NCBI GenBank assembly: GCA_029216955.1
Contig: JANAVB010033216.1
Location: 8,239,492 to 8,303,491, forward strand
Reading direction: 5' to 3'
DNA from: Iris pallida
Taxonomy: Eukaryota; Streptophyta; Magnoliopsida; Asparagales; Iridaceae
DNA: 64,000 nucleotides
Made by a program: the position numbers and the translations under genes. A model generated the notes under the pieces. That model worked only from the letters and a program-made list of their open reading frames with translations, did no database searches and was not told the origin of the DNA. Positions 22,340 through 33,108 of this stretch are shown here, one piece after another; positions within the stretch are counted from its first letter, which is position 1, and each line of letters begins with the position of its first letter.

Positions 22340-23620
22340 ATCCTGCTAGAAACCTCTCTGCCGGTTCTGAATCTGAGCTAGGGTCTGGACATACTGCTGG
22401 GATCTCTGCTGCTGGAAGGCTTGTGCCTGAGGCGACAATGGCCTCGGAGGCTGGTACTGCTGCTGCACTAGTGCTGGGGCTGGTCCCCTAACCGATGGAC
22501 TAGTTAGGTTCGACGATGATGAATTAGCTCTATTCAGATATGACCCTATCTTATGATCTGGTGCCCCATAATCCAAGCATAATCCCTGTGCTCTACGATA
22601 TTCTGATACTACATGTCCCGGCTTCCCACAATGAGTGCACTTTATTGTGGAAGACTGCTTTTGCTTCTGTTGCTGAGGGGACGTCGGTGTCGAGTGCTGA
22701 ACCGACGAAACTGAATCTGCCCTTCGGGGAACTCCAATAGTCAAAGCCCTAACTGCCGGGGCTGGTGTCGAGGACAAATTCATCTACCTATGGGACCTCT
22801 TCCTGTTTTTGATTCTGTCCATGATCCTCTGCGAGGTATACTCATGCCTCTTCGCTGCTCGCAAGATGGCATCAAACGTCTGGTGCTCAAACTGCTCCAC
22901 TGATAGGATAATCTCTAAGTGAAGTTCCTGCTAGAATCGCTGGGCTCGGTCCAATTCGGTTGCCACTAAGTTGGGAGCAAACTGACTAAGTCTTAAAAAC
23001 TCGGCCGCATAACCGTTGACCGTCCTTCCCATCTACTTAAGATTGGTGAATCTCGTCTACAGATCATAGCGAGCTACTGCATCGATGTACTTGGTTTAGA
23101 ACTTGTCACTGAATGTCGCCCATGGGACAGGCATCGGTAATCCAACTACTAACATCGCCCACCAGGTGCGGGCTAAGTCCAATAACTGCAAGCGCACAAT
23201 GGCCACCTTTTCTTCCTCTGGAGTCTTGGCTGCTTCCAGGATAACTTTTATGTCCTGAAGCCACGCATCAGCAGCGATAGCATCTTCACTGCCATCAAAG
23301 AAAGGAGGGTTCAGACGCTTGAAGCTGTTGGTCGCATTGTTCCCTTGGTAACCAACTCTGCCTATGGCATCTTGTACTGTCTGGTGCAGGGCATCGTCCT
23401 GACGATCTTGTGATACAAGCAATTCCCGGATGAGTCCTACCAGGGTTCCATTGTCAGGCTTTGTAGGCTGGACTGGCTAAACTGGCAACACATGATCTTA
23501 GGAAGGCATGACCCGGGAGGCTGCTCCTGAGTATTGGGCTTGGTCCCAGGTTGCTGCTGGGGTACTGGTTGAGCTCCTTCCGTCTAATCGATAAGACCAG
23601 AAACAATACCACTGAAAAAT
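22340..23620 (-). pseudogene. Ty3/gypsy gag of GagE
   Basis: Sense is minus. Order: a linker with DNGTLVGLIRELLVSQDRQ, the capsid-type domain with FKRLNPPFFDGSEDAIAAD and AWLQDIKVILEAAKTPEEEK then ARTWWAMLV (23096-23422), and the TVNGYAAEFLRLSQFAPNLV block (about 23000). A Ser/Gln-rich stretch and two knuckles follow (22346-22783): CTHCGKPGHVVSEY with the last Cys now Tyr, and CLDYGAPDHKIGSY with two Cys now Tyr. It ends in a Gln-rich tail (QAQAFQQQRSQQYVQTLAQ). Stops interrupt the central part (about 22790-23095). No pol follows; about 110 bp later the pol-tail relic and LTR begin. The typical gag order and the DGS...AW...WW signature make the family call secure. Confidence 0.85.
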
Positions 23621-23782
23621 AATGACATAGAGGACAATAAGGAAGGACCAAGATAGATCAGGGAGGTAAGCATGTGATCAGGTCAAGATTCCAGGAAGAT
23701 TAGAAGGTGAGAGTAGAGATCAAGGGCGAATGCTGATTGAGACATCTATTCGGTAAAATCCTTACACATCTTAATTTACAAT

Positions 23783-23799
23783 ACCTACATGGGCCACTA
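23783..23799 (-). promoter_or_regulatory. Candidate primer-site motif of GagE
   Basis: In sense TAGTGGCCCATGTAGGT, starting 9 nt after the LTR end. It differs from the GagB and LardF motif at two positions (G to A at the second base and C to T in GCAGG). Confidence 0.4.
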
Positions 23800-23808
23800 C
23801 TTAACCCA

Positions 23809-26512
23809 TGTCACGCCCCAGAACCAGAATACTGGAGAGCGGGGGCAGACACAACCAACTACGTACATAGAAGTATAATCTACCTCGATGTACGATCACG
23901 GCTGTCTAGATGCATGAGGGTTTATCTACAAGCCATCAGTCTCTTATAGTCAAGAATAAGCCTAGTGTCTCAATCTCAAGCAAGTAATAATAGTTACAAT
24001 ATGTTAGACCATCAGATATTCAATAGTAAGGCATCCCATACATTTTATATACATATGATCATGAAACTAGTCATACAAAATACGAAGACTAGCAAGAGTT
24101 TTAGTCATACATGATCAACCCTAGGATTTGTTAATCATGTTACAGCCCGTAGGCAGACAAGAAATATAAGTATTCAACATGAGATAACACTTGCTCGGCG
24201 GCTAAACGCCTTAAAATAATAATTTTACAATAGAGCGGGAGAGCAAAACAAAACCCACTCGTTGCCAGGGTTTCTTCTAGTGTTCACCATCTGGCTGGAA
24301 GACAGGGAGATCCTCGGGAGCTGCTTCAAAATCTGGCCATACAAAACCAGTTGGGTCAGACCCCAGAAAGAGCAAGTGCCACAAGAGAGCTTCACTTAAG
24401 AACTAAAACCAGCATATTAGCACATAAAAACATAATTGATAATAAAAGACATGAGTTAGGGAAAACAAGGTGATAAACGATAAGACAACTAAGGGACGAT
24501 TCCGAAAGCCAAGTTACAACCCGTAAACCAGACAAGGACCGGGGTTATAACCCTTCACCTGAACAGAGCTTAGTCTCAAACCAATTATCGAATAAGTAAA
24601 GCATAAGCAAGCATGTCCTGAGATAACCATGTACTAGATCTAAACAAGACTAGACAAGATTGGACTCCATCCAACAATCACAGCCAAACAATGAGTACGG
24701 CTTGATACTTTAACTAACTAGGGTTATCACAAGCCTAGTTACTAACAAGATGCAATAAGATTTTCAAGTTCAGTTACCCACCTGCTGCTACCTGAGTGAC
24801 CCCTACAAAAAGAAAAATAAGTATAGCAGACACACTGCAATAAGATACATGTGTCCTAAGGAGGTGCCCCACTCGACGGCGGGCTGGAAATGTGCTTATC
24901 ATGAAAGATAGCTCCAAGTCCCATGTATATATTATATATAAGACCGGGATCAAAGGGGCAACAGGTAACTGGAAAAGTCTCTTCATGAACTACTTGATCA
25001 ATCTAGTCATTAATCCTAGCTAGATTCAGTATGAATTCCTGACCGTAGTCATCAAAAATCCACGCCTTAGACATGATGCAAGACGAGACATGTAGCTTAC
25101 ACAAGCACAAACACCCACGGTGTCAAGACAAGAGTTACTTAGCAAGTCAAGATAGCCGTCACAACAGCATATCAAGATTATCATATTAGGTTACTTATCA
25201 AGATTACTTGTCAAGAGTGCGCCATGACAGGCCACTATGAATTATCATGTCAAGTTACTTATCAAGAGTACACCACGACGGGTCACTATCTAGGAGTTAT
25301 CATGTCATGTTACTTGTTAAGAGTGCACCACAACGGACCACTATCATGTCATGTTACTTGTTACTGATTAAGAGTGCGCCTTAATAGGCCACTATCGTGT
25401 TCTATCCTTACATTATCATGAATGAGACAAACTTGCATAAAATAGCTAGTAACATATTATTGAAGCCAAGGAAAAGATCTATAACTTTTATGTTGGAAGT
25501 TGAAGAAATTTTGGCCATAAATCTGCCAAATAGGATATAAAACAGCCAAATAGGTACTATGCGGTATTCTGCGGTACTAGTCATTCAAGTGGTACTATGC
25601 AAGCCATGCGACACTATGCATCTATACGGTACTATGCATGCCATGCGGTACTATTCATTCCTGCGGCACTATGCAAGCCATGCGGTACTATTCATTCCTG
25701 CGGCATTATACATCCATGTGGCACTATGCAAGCCTGCGACACTATTCATTTCTGCTGTACTATGCATCCATGCGGCACTATACAAGCCTGCAATACTATT
25801 CATTCCTGTGGCACTATTCAACCATACGGTACTATGTAAGCCTACAACACTATTCATTCATGCGGCACTATATATCCATACGGAACTATGCAAGCCTGCG
25901 GTACTATTCATTGTCCCTGCCAGATTCAGCACAGATGAACTAGAAAATGCTTAAATCTTATTTTGGCCATAACTTTCTCAAAACAAGTCGAAATCTAACT
26001 TTTCAAAGGTCCATTTTTAGTAAAATCAAATTCTCTACATAGAACAATCAAAATATAAAAATAACAAAGTTTGATAGATCAAAATCCAAAAAATTCAAAA
26101 AGGCTACAAACTTAGATCTACATGAAATGAACTATGGAAATTAAAAATGATAAGTACTAAAGTGTCTTAGAATCTCGTGAGGAAGGCAATGGAACAACAA
26201 ATATTGAGTTCCTCCATGAAGCAAGTTGCACTTGCCTAAGCTTCCCTTGGTTGGTGGAGAAGTTAAGAGGAAGAAATAGAAGAAATAAATGAAGAAGAAG
26301 AAGTAAATGAGGAGAGAGAAAAGGGTTGGCAGCTTTTAAAGAAAGGGGTTATATGTTGAACCAACCCAACCAAGCCAAACTGAACCCTACCATGCCAATA
26401 TTGAACCAATACAAGACTAAACCAAGATTAGCTAGTTAAGAAATGTCATAATACGGGTCAGAATTCCGTACACGTATACTGAAAATACGTATAACAGAAA
26501 ATAGAGGTAGCA
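23809..26512 (-). repeat. GagE 5' LTR
   Basis: 2704 bp; in sense it runs from TGCTACCTCTATTTTCTG to GGTTCTGGGGCGTGACA. It is colinear with 18603-22178 apart from the MITE, a shorter minisatellite (25556-25915) and small indels. It provides the empty site for the MITE. Confidence 0.85.
25556..25915. repeat. 18-bp minisatellite in GagE 5' LTR
   Basis: The same 18-bp unit as at 21103-21590, about 20 copies. Unit order at both edges is shared with the other LTR, so the length difference arose by internal expansion or contraction after insertion. Confidence 0.85.
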
Positions 26513-27782
26513 ATCTCCTCAAATCAGACTCGCAGACATGTAGTTTAACGACTTCAGAGACCGTAGGTACTAGTACGCATTTCGGTACAAAACGAGGCCA
26601 ACGGCAAAAATTGTTTTGACTCAAAATTACGATTTTGTCCCTGTGTCCAGAATTAGACTTTTGGAAAGTAATTTCCTAGATATTTCTTTTATACCAATAC
26701 TTTTCGTAATGTTTATTTCAGCATCCGAGGTCGTTCATAAAAGTTGGCTTTCGTTGCTTCACCATTCTGACGATTTGAGTCATCGGACGCCGTTGTTCTG
26801 TACACTACCTCTAGGCAAGATACCTTGCCATTTGCTATTTATTTACTTAGCTCATATTCATGCATTTATTCATTATTTCCTACTGCAAAATAAACTGTGA
26901 TACTTTGTTTAAATAGAGTTATATTCCTGCTATTTATTTTCTTATTACACATTTAAACCTAGAGTTAAGGGACCGCCCTTTTGTTGTGTTGTATACATAG
27001 GCCTTGACACATCTGTACCACGAAGTTGTATGTCGCATATAGAACTCGGACATACATGAATGGCTGGCCACCAGTACGTATAAGCCGTGCGATAGGATTA
27101 ACCGCTAATAGAATTGCATGCTAGTTTGCCTTAGCGGTTATAGAGGTTATGTGTCGTCAATGCAACATATAGGCATTGGGTTTGAAGGACATATCCTTAG
27201 CGTATGGACTACTATGCACATTTCCCTTATGACCGTATGCTCCGCCGAAGATGCGTGTTGATGATCCTTATTTTATTGCTTGCACGTTCGAGGAACGGTT
27301 ATGCTTGAAGCCCCTGGTACCCTAAGTGGGGACTATGCCGATCCCATTTTTAGCTAGAGAGCCTATGCGTTGGAGGAATGTTCTTAAACTGTATTCACAT
27401 AGAATGGCAGGCTACCCTATCCGTTAGGTATAGGTACCTTTGGTTTGGGTACTTATATCTGATTGCGGCTTGGAACAACAACTGTCGCAGACTAGTTTAC
27501 CATATCTTGTCCTTATTTGGTTGTAGGTGTGGTTCACTGCTCCGATAAGAAGGCACTGAAGCTTGTTGTGGTCCGGATATAATATATTGGATTCATGACT
27601 TGGAAAGATACATCATCATGGATTGGTGTGCCATCTCCTGTCCTTGTTTTGTTGGGGGGATGATACGCTAATTCAATGGTGGTGTATTGGACCATGATAT
27701 GATCCGATTTAACTTATTATTATTGAGCAGTTTATATTCAATTTATGTGGCATGTTCTTTTTGTATCTTGTTACGTTTCTCT

Positions 27783-27806
27783 GAGGACCTGGTGATTTCT
27801 CCTGGT
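27783..27806 (+). promoter_or_regulatory. Conserved 3'-LTR box, GagB 3' LTR copy
   Basis: GAGGACCTGGTGATTTCTCC followed by TGGT, identical in sequence to the 13376 copy. Confidence 0.45.
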
Positions 27807-29272
27807 ATAGATGTGCAGGACTTTTCGCAGGAGTATGGCTTCGGTATAGACTCATCATTCACATTCGAGCGAGTCGTACCTTCTGATCACGGCTGCCCCT
27901 ATTGGGTCAAGGAGCCTATTTAGTCATCTTTTCCTTATTCTGTTTATCTTGGAGGTTGGACTCTATTTACTTTCAGTTTATTCTAGTACCGGTAGTGGAT
28001 TTGTCTCCGCTTGGCCAACAACTATATTTTGATATTTACTTTGAATCATGAGATACCATTTTCTTTATATTCTATTGTGGATGAGATGTAGCATTTACCT
28101 GTGACTGTCTATTATTATTTATTAACAATACAACTTATGTATGTATTCGGGATTTCCATATATTGGAGTATATCTCGTATATATGCAGCTGGCATGCTAC
28201 GTTCCTAGTGCTATGTATATTTGGGACTGGGGCGTTACAATGTTGATTTTATGGTACATTTAATATATAAATACTTGCTTAGTTCCGGTTGGATAGCTTG
28301 GACAGACTGCAGGGCATGCAACGTACGGAAATTCTCAAATTGCATATGTTAGTAACTAGGATTTGTGGCATATTTAGCTAATATATCAATTCGTATTGCT
28401 TGTTTGGTCGTGATTAAAGGATGGAGTCAATTTCTTTCTTGAGTTTGTCTTGGCTTTTTATTGTCTTGTCTTGTTCAATACTTTTATCTTGTTTTAGTTA
28501 CTGTACATGTTTATTGTTCATGCCATTATACCTGATCATGTATTCATATGCTATTCGTATTTACTTTACATGATCCAGTACACGTTCATTTTATATGTTT
28601 TCTGATGTTCTTTACTATTGTCTTGGTTGTTACTTGCTATCTTTCAAGTTTGTCACTATTATGCTTGCATGCTAGTTTTAGTTCATAGTTGGTTTCCTTT
28701 GTGGTGCTTGCTATTTGGGATCTGATCCCATTAGTTTTGTTTGGCTAGATATGGTAGCAGAGTCGGAGGATCTTTCTTATCTTCTACTGGACGGTGATCA
28801 CCAGGAGTACCAGAGTACCTGAGTAGGATTTCCTTCCTTTATGCACCAGTATCTGTACATATTCTTTTGTGGTACTTAGCCTCCGAGCACGTGTTTAGCT
28901 CATATTTTGGACTTGACTTCTAGCATACTGGTATAAACAGGATTTGTGTTATTCTAGACTATAGCTAGTGTTGATCAATGATGACTTACATTCTTGCTAG
29001 TTTTTTTTTGTATGACTAGCATCATGATTATCTATATAATATAGTTTGGGATGCTTTACTATTTTATATTTTTGGTCATATTTCTTGTACTATACTTATT
29101 TGCCTGTTATTGATATACCTAGGATTGCTTGACCTAGTTTTGACTGTTGGTTTATAGTAGTAACACACGTCTTATACAAACATGACCATATCTCGGACTA
29201 CTAGCGTACTCTGGTATACGCAGTACCTGGTTCCTTCCACTCTCTCCAGTGTTCTGGTTCTGGGGCATGACA

Positions 29273-30121
29273 CTAAACAAGACCTATCCCATCCTAAATA
29301 AGAGAATAAAGACATGTTAGAAACTAAAGTTACATATCTAAGTGCAATAGGCTCATCATTGTACTTAACTCAATGCGCTAGACCTGACATCTCATTTGAT
29401 GTGAATCTCTTGGCTAAATTTACAGACGCGCCAACATGCGGCCATTGGAATGACATAAAAGAAATCTCATGTTACCTTAAGGGTATTACAGACATGGGCT
29501 TATTTTATCCCTATGCATCTCAAAACGGATTAAATTCCATCGATCCTCGGAATGATTTCCATCTTATCAGATATATCGATTATTTAATATGACATGCACA
29601 AGGCAAGATCATATATATTTATGTATTTACCATTTGTGATAAATAATAACTTGGAAGTCTACAAATCAAAACCTAGTAGCCAATTTTTTAAATCATGCAG
29701 AGCTCATCGCTTTTCATTATGCCATTTGGGAATTTTTATGGTTGTGAGTTGTTATTGAGAACATTCAAACTAATATATTATATTTTCTAACTTATGAGCA
29801 TTTTTGTACCAATTTTTTGGTATCATAAAAAGGTTTTAACAAGACACATCGAATTGGTCATACATATAAATATTTCCACGTCCATAAGATTTATCGACAT
29901 CGGCTTACTTTTTTCTTACATTATAGTCTTTCCACTGGGTTTTTTGAATCAAGATTTTTGGTGAGGTTTATCTTCATCTATATATCCATATGAACTCATG
30001 TTAACATGATCATTCCTGAAGATTAATATTGATCATTCTTGAAGACTTATATGTGGTGATCATTCATGAAGATTAATGTTGATCTTTTGTACTTTTTTTT
30101 GTATATTTAGTTGTGATCATT
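29273..30121 (+). pseudogene. Copia RT C-terminus and RNase H (CopA)
   Basis: The frame resumes at the CTAAA duplication with QDLSHPK, a stop, and then the diagnostic block YLSAIGSSLYLTQCARPDIS, FDVNLLAKF and HWNDIKEISCYLKGITDMG (29314-29592). These are the conserved copia motifs between the RT thumb and RNase H. After 29592 the RNase H is only traceable in pieces across frames: LGSLQIKT near 29650, an ELLLR segment near 29750, and RHIELVIHIN near 29840, which corresponds to the TKHI-type block. About 0.27 kb further is the polypurine tract. A direct repeat of GATCATTC(C/A)TGAAGA(C/T)T occurs three times at 30008-30080. Confidence 0.75.
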
Positions 30122-30122
30122 C

Positions 30123-30131
30123 AAGAGGGAG
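30123..30131 (+). promoter_or_regulatory. CopA polypurine tract
   Basis: AAGAGGGAG immediately precedes the LTR start TGTTACGG, the usual copia arrangement. Confidence 0.7.
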
Positions 30132-30304
30132 TGTTACGGCATGTAACTGTTGAGAGTAATATTTATATTAATTGATTGAGCATAATCAATCTAATTTAAT
30201 CTTCTCGGATTTGCAATTGCCACTTGTGGCTTTGTATATATTGCTAGCATCAACCTCTTCCAAAGTTGCTTGCTAATTTATAATTATTAATAAAGAATTC
30301 TTTT
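30132..30304 (+). repeat. CopA 3' LTR
   Basis: Starts TGTTACGGCATGTAACTG and includes ATTAATTGATTGAGCATAAT, then the part matching window positions 1-85. At about 173 bp it is very short, and similarity to the 5' copy is lost at the T-run where the CopB LTR begins. The true end could therefore have been trimmed by that junction. Confidence 0.65.
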
Positions 30305-30404
30305 TGTTGGTGTTTTTGCCTTTGGACTAGTCTAAAATAGTCTCACATCGGCTACACCACCAAGTAGGTATCTCAATATAATGCTTTGTATGTTTTAAGG
30401 TATG

Positions 30405-32507
30405 TGTAGAAGCATGGAATTTCAGGCGCATCTATAGGCCAGAATTCCTATGCGCTCAACCCAACCATACAACCAACTCAAATGCGCTAGGAAGCTCAAA
30501 CAGATACGTGGCACAGCAAAGAAAAGTACAAGTTTAAAGACATTAAAAAGTAGGCTTTTATTTTATATGAAAGTCTATTACATGTTTAAGGCAACGCTTT
30601 ACAAAGGAGAACTTCTACAAAAAGAAAAGATCCTAAAGCTAACAGCCAGGCGCAACAAGTGCTATGCGCCCCATGCCAGGCGCATCATCCATCAGGCGCA
30701 TCACTCTGATATCTCATCCAGGTGCATCGCCTCGTCATTATGAAGCAGGCGTATCACCACTAATCAGCCCGTGTGTAGTAGGAGGAGAAGCTCTCACAGC
30801 TCGACGAAGATCGCGGCACGATGCCCCGATCTTCGGAAGCAACAGGCACACTCGGCAACCTGTGGCTCTGCCAGTATAACGAAAGACGGAGCGCGGCTGT
30901 CCCGATCTTTGGATGCAACAGGCACCATCAGCCCGTGTCGGGACTCGACGATCCCGATATTTGGATGCAACAGATACTATCACAGAAGCTCAGAATGACG
31001 GAAAGACTGGGGCAGCGCATCTTAACCTTCGGAAAGAGCTCGAGTTCGGCAGTTCGCCAATGCGGAGCTCCGGCCAAGTTCATCTTTATATCGAAATGAA
31101 GAATAAAAGCAAAAGCTTTCCCTCATGCAGCTATTTACAAGCACGGACAGCCTACACCCGAGTGCTAATTGGCCAACATTACAAATTCCATGCAATATAT
31201 TTGCATTAATAGTAAATACATCCATCGCTTCATATTCGGCTAAGTCAAGGCAACCATTAACGCCTCGAAGAACCCAACAGGCGGGCTAAAGAGGATGCGA
31301 CACATTGGCAGATGAGCCGTCAATATCAATACGCTCCCCATGGATGCGTCCAGCAGGCCATAGCCATGCGTCCAGATTGGCACTAACCAATGCAACCCTC
31401 TCCATCAAACATTTAATGCTGAATGACAAAAGGCGACAACGCATTCCAAGAGCCGTCCAAGCAGCTGTGCAGAAAATGAAGTACCGCTAATAACAGCACC
31501 ATCATTACACCTTGGGTCGGCAACAACTGCCACGTGGCCGATCGATCATTCGTATGTGCCTCGTGGCCATGCGCCCAGAAGACTGCGCGGCCCTAATTGT
31601 CATGCGCCCCCCAGCTTACTTCTGATCCCAAGCAACATAAGACAAAGCACTGCATGCGCCTCAAAAACCATGCGCCTGGACTTGCTCATGGCTCCTAAAG
31701 ATCATGAGACCAAGTCGTCTTCCCTACGCCTGATTCTAGGCGTACCCTGATGCGAAGCTCTGCATGCGCCTCAAAAGCCATGCGTCCAGACTCGTCCATG
31801 ATGCCTAAAACTTATAGACTAAATTGCCTCCATGCATCCGATCCTATGCGCACCCCGAGGATCACTTTTCTCCAAAACCGAGATCTTTGAGCTACAAGCA
31901 TACGCCATGCGTCCCTTGACTCTGTTCTACTCAAGAATGGGTGCTAACCACCCAAGATATCAGCAACAACCAAATCTTCGCAACTGCCATATGTCAGCTC
32001 CAACGCAGCCCAACACAGTAGTCCAGCAGATTCAACTTTAATTCAGGACGCATCAACCATGCGCCCCCTTCAGCATCAGCCACGTGGCGTCCCTACATCC
32101 AGGCGCATCCGACATATGCGTACATGAACATCCAGCCTGCTATCTATAAATAGAAGGATCATTCCTTCATCCAAGACACAAGGACAGACGTAAATACATA
32201 CGAAGAGATATACAGACAGACTGTTATATCTACGTACAAAGGCCAGAAAAGACACTTAACGTCCACTTCTTCTCGCAATGCTCTGGCATCCAGAGCAACC
32301 CAGACCTTCAGAGAGTTCAAGATCGTCGTCAGATCGTCAATGGAGTCAACGCATTACCACTCGCTACACCGACACAGTTCCTAGATAAAAAAACAAAAAT
32401 GTACTCCTAGGACTACGTCTAAGTCCTACATTGTATACTGTTCTGTTTGTAATTGAAATACTAAAGTTTTAATCAAGAAAACCTTGTCCTATTTTTGATG
32501 GCAAACA
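30405..32507 (+). repeat. TatL 5' LTR
   Basis: Starts TGTAGAAGCATGG and ends GATGGCAAACA, 2103 bp. It is studded with GGCGCAT / ATGCGCC hexamer-like motifs. A TATA box is at 32145, followed by about 0.36 kb of leader including ACTTCTTCTCGCAATGC. It is colinear with 54403-56249 except that the latter lacks about 255 bp after the TATA region. Confidence 0.9.
32145..32153 (+). promoter_or_regulatory. TATA box of TatL 5' LTR
   Basis: TATAAATAG, preserved as TATAAATAT at 56147-56155 in the 3' LTR. Its position about 360 bp before the LTR end suits a U3/R boundary. Confidence 0.6.
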
Positions 32508-32510
32508 AGC

Positions 32511-32528
32511 TGGCGACTCTGCTGGGGA
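32511..32528 (+). promoter_or_regulatory. TatL primer binding site, tRNA-Arg
   Basis: TGGCGACTCTGCTGGGGA, 3 nt after the LTR. It matches the complement of the 3' end of plant tRNA-Arg(ACG), TGGCGACTCCGCTGGGGA, with one mismatch. tRNA-Arg priming is known for Ogre/Tat elements. Confidence 0.8.
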
Positions 32529-33103
32529 CCTCTTTCTCCTCCAACGAGAAAGCTGTGTCGCAATCTGATGACATCAAACTCGGCTTCTCCCACAAAACAC
32601 TTGTGGTATACCTCAATCAACAGACGTATAAGGAGTTCATCTCTGAAGGCAGCACGAGTCCTTCGAAGTGACAGCCAAAGCCAAAGAAGACTCGCCAAGT
32701 TTGGGTGCACAAAGCTGATGTGCATGGCACCATCACTGAAAGGGATGTGCCACCGTAGCTAGCCCTTCCTGCTGACGCCCTCAGCAACAAGGATGCGCCT
32801 ACTGGTACAGCACATCTGTCTGGGAAACGCAGTATTGACTGTATTCCCCAACCGTCTTTATCCCAGCCAAAGAAGATGCACCAACAGAGCAGAAGTGCAA
32901 CCAATCTCCAGCACATGAGCTCTGGTGCACAGGAGAGAATGTCTGTCTTCAACAGACTCACTCGCTGTCATGGCGAGACACAATTGGATTCTGAGTACTA
33001 TGTGCCTTCACGGGCTAGTACAAAGAAATCCAAGGCTGCATAGGCCATACGCCACGAACGTGCTACGTAACAGCAAACCAAAAGCATGCGTTCAAAATCA
33101 TGC
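32529..33103 (+). pseudogene. TatL 5' coding region, left part (function unknown)
   Basis: Just after the primer site a frame with few stops reads SSNEKAVSQSDDIKLGFSHK, VVYLNQQTYKEFISEGSTSP, a stop, then SQPKKMHQQSRSATNLQHMS and YYVPSRASTKKSKAA. It is hydrophilic and Ser/Lys/Gln-rich, without a domain I can name. Tat/Ogre elements often have an extra ORF or long N-terminal gag extension here, and this is the likely identity. It is cut by LardF at the ACGCT duplication and continues at 43050. Confidence 0.45.
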
Positions 33104-33108
33104 ACGCT

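Larger units (their letters stand above)
18603..26512 (-). mobile_element. GagE: gag-only gypsy retrotransposon, minus strand
   Basis: Two LTRs in the same orientation, sense on the minus strand, enclose a 1.6-kb interior (22179-23808) with gag but no pol. The 5' LTR in sense is 23809-26512 and the 3' LTR is 18603-22178. The flanks are GTCTT (18598-18602) and ATCTC (26513-26517). The uninterrupted paralogous site in the GagB 5' LTR reads GTCTC, so each flank has one transition from the inferred original. It is the youngest large insertion in the left half, lying four levels deep (CopA, SoloD, GagB, GagE), with a MITE inside its 3' LTR. Confidence 0.85.
10344..28239 (+). mobile_element. GagB: gag-only gypsy retrotransposon with 3.5-kb LTRs
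   Basis: Two direct LTRs enclose a 3.0-kb internal region (13833-16865). The LTRs are at 10344-13832 and 16866-28239; the latter is 3.46 kb once GagE is removed. The flanks ATGTC (10339-10343) and ATGTT (28240-28244) are a target duplication with one mismatch. The internal region has a primer-site-like motif, one degraded gag and a polypurine tract, but no protease, RT or integrase. The retained gag and missing pol fit the class described as TR-GAG or LARD elements. Mobilisation would have depended on another element's pol. It was inserted in SoloD and later invaded by GagE. Confidence 0.85.
16866..28239 (+). repeat. GagB 3' LTR, split by GagE
   Basis: The left part 16866-18602 matches 10344-12118 and the right part 26513-28239 matches 12114-13832. 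The break falls at GTCTC of the 5' LTR (12114-12118). It ends GGGACTGGGGCGTTACA. Differences from the 5' LTR are scattered single bases plus microsatellite length, including a short (ATT)n at 17057-17082 replacing a T-run. The copy therefore transposed long enough ago to diverge visibly. Confidence 0.85.
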
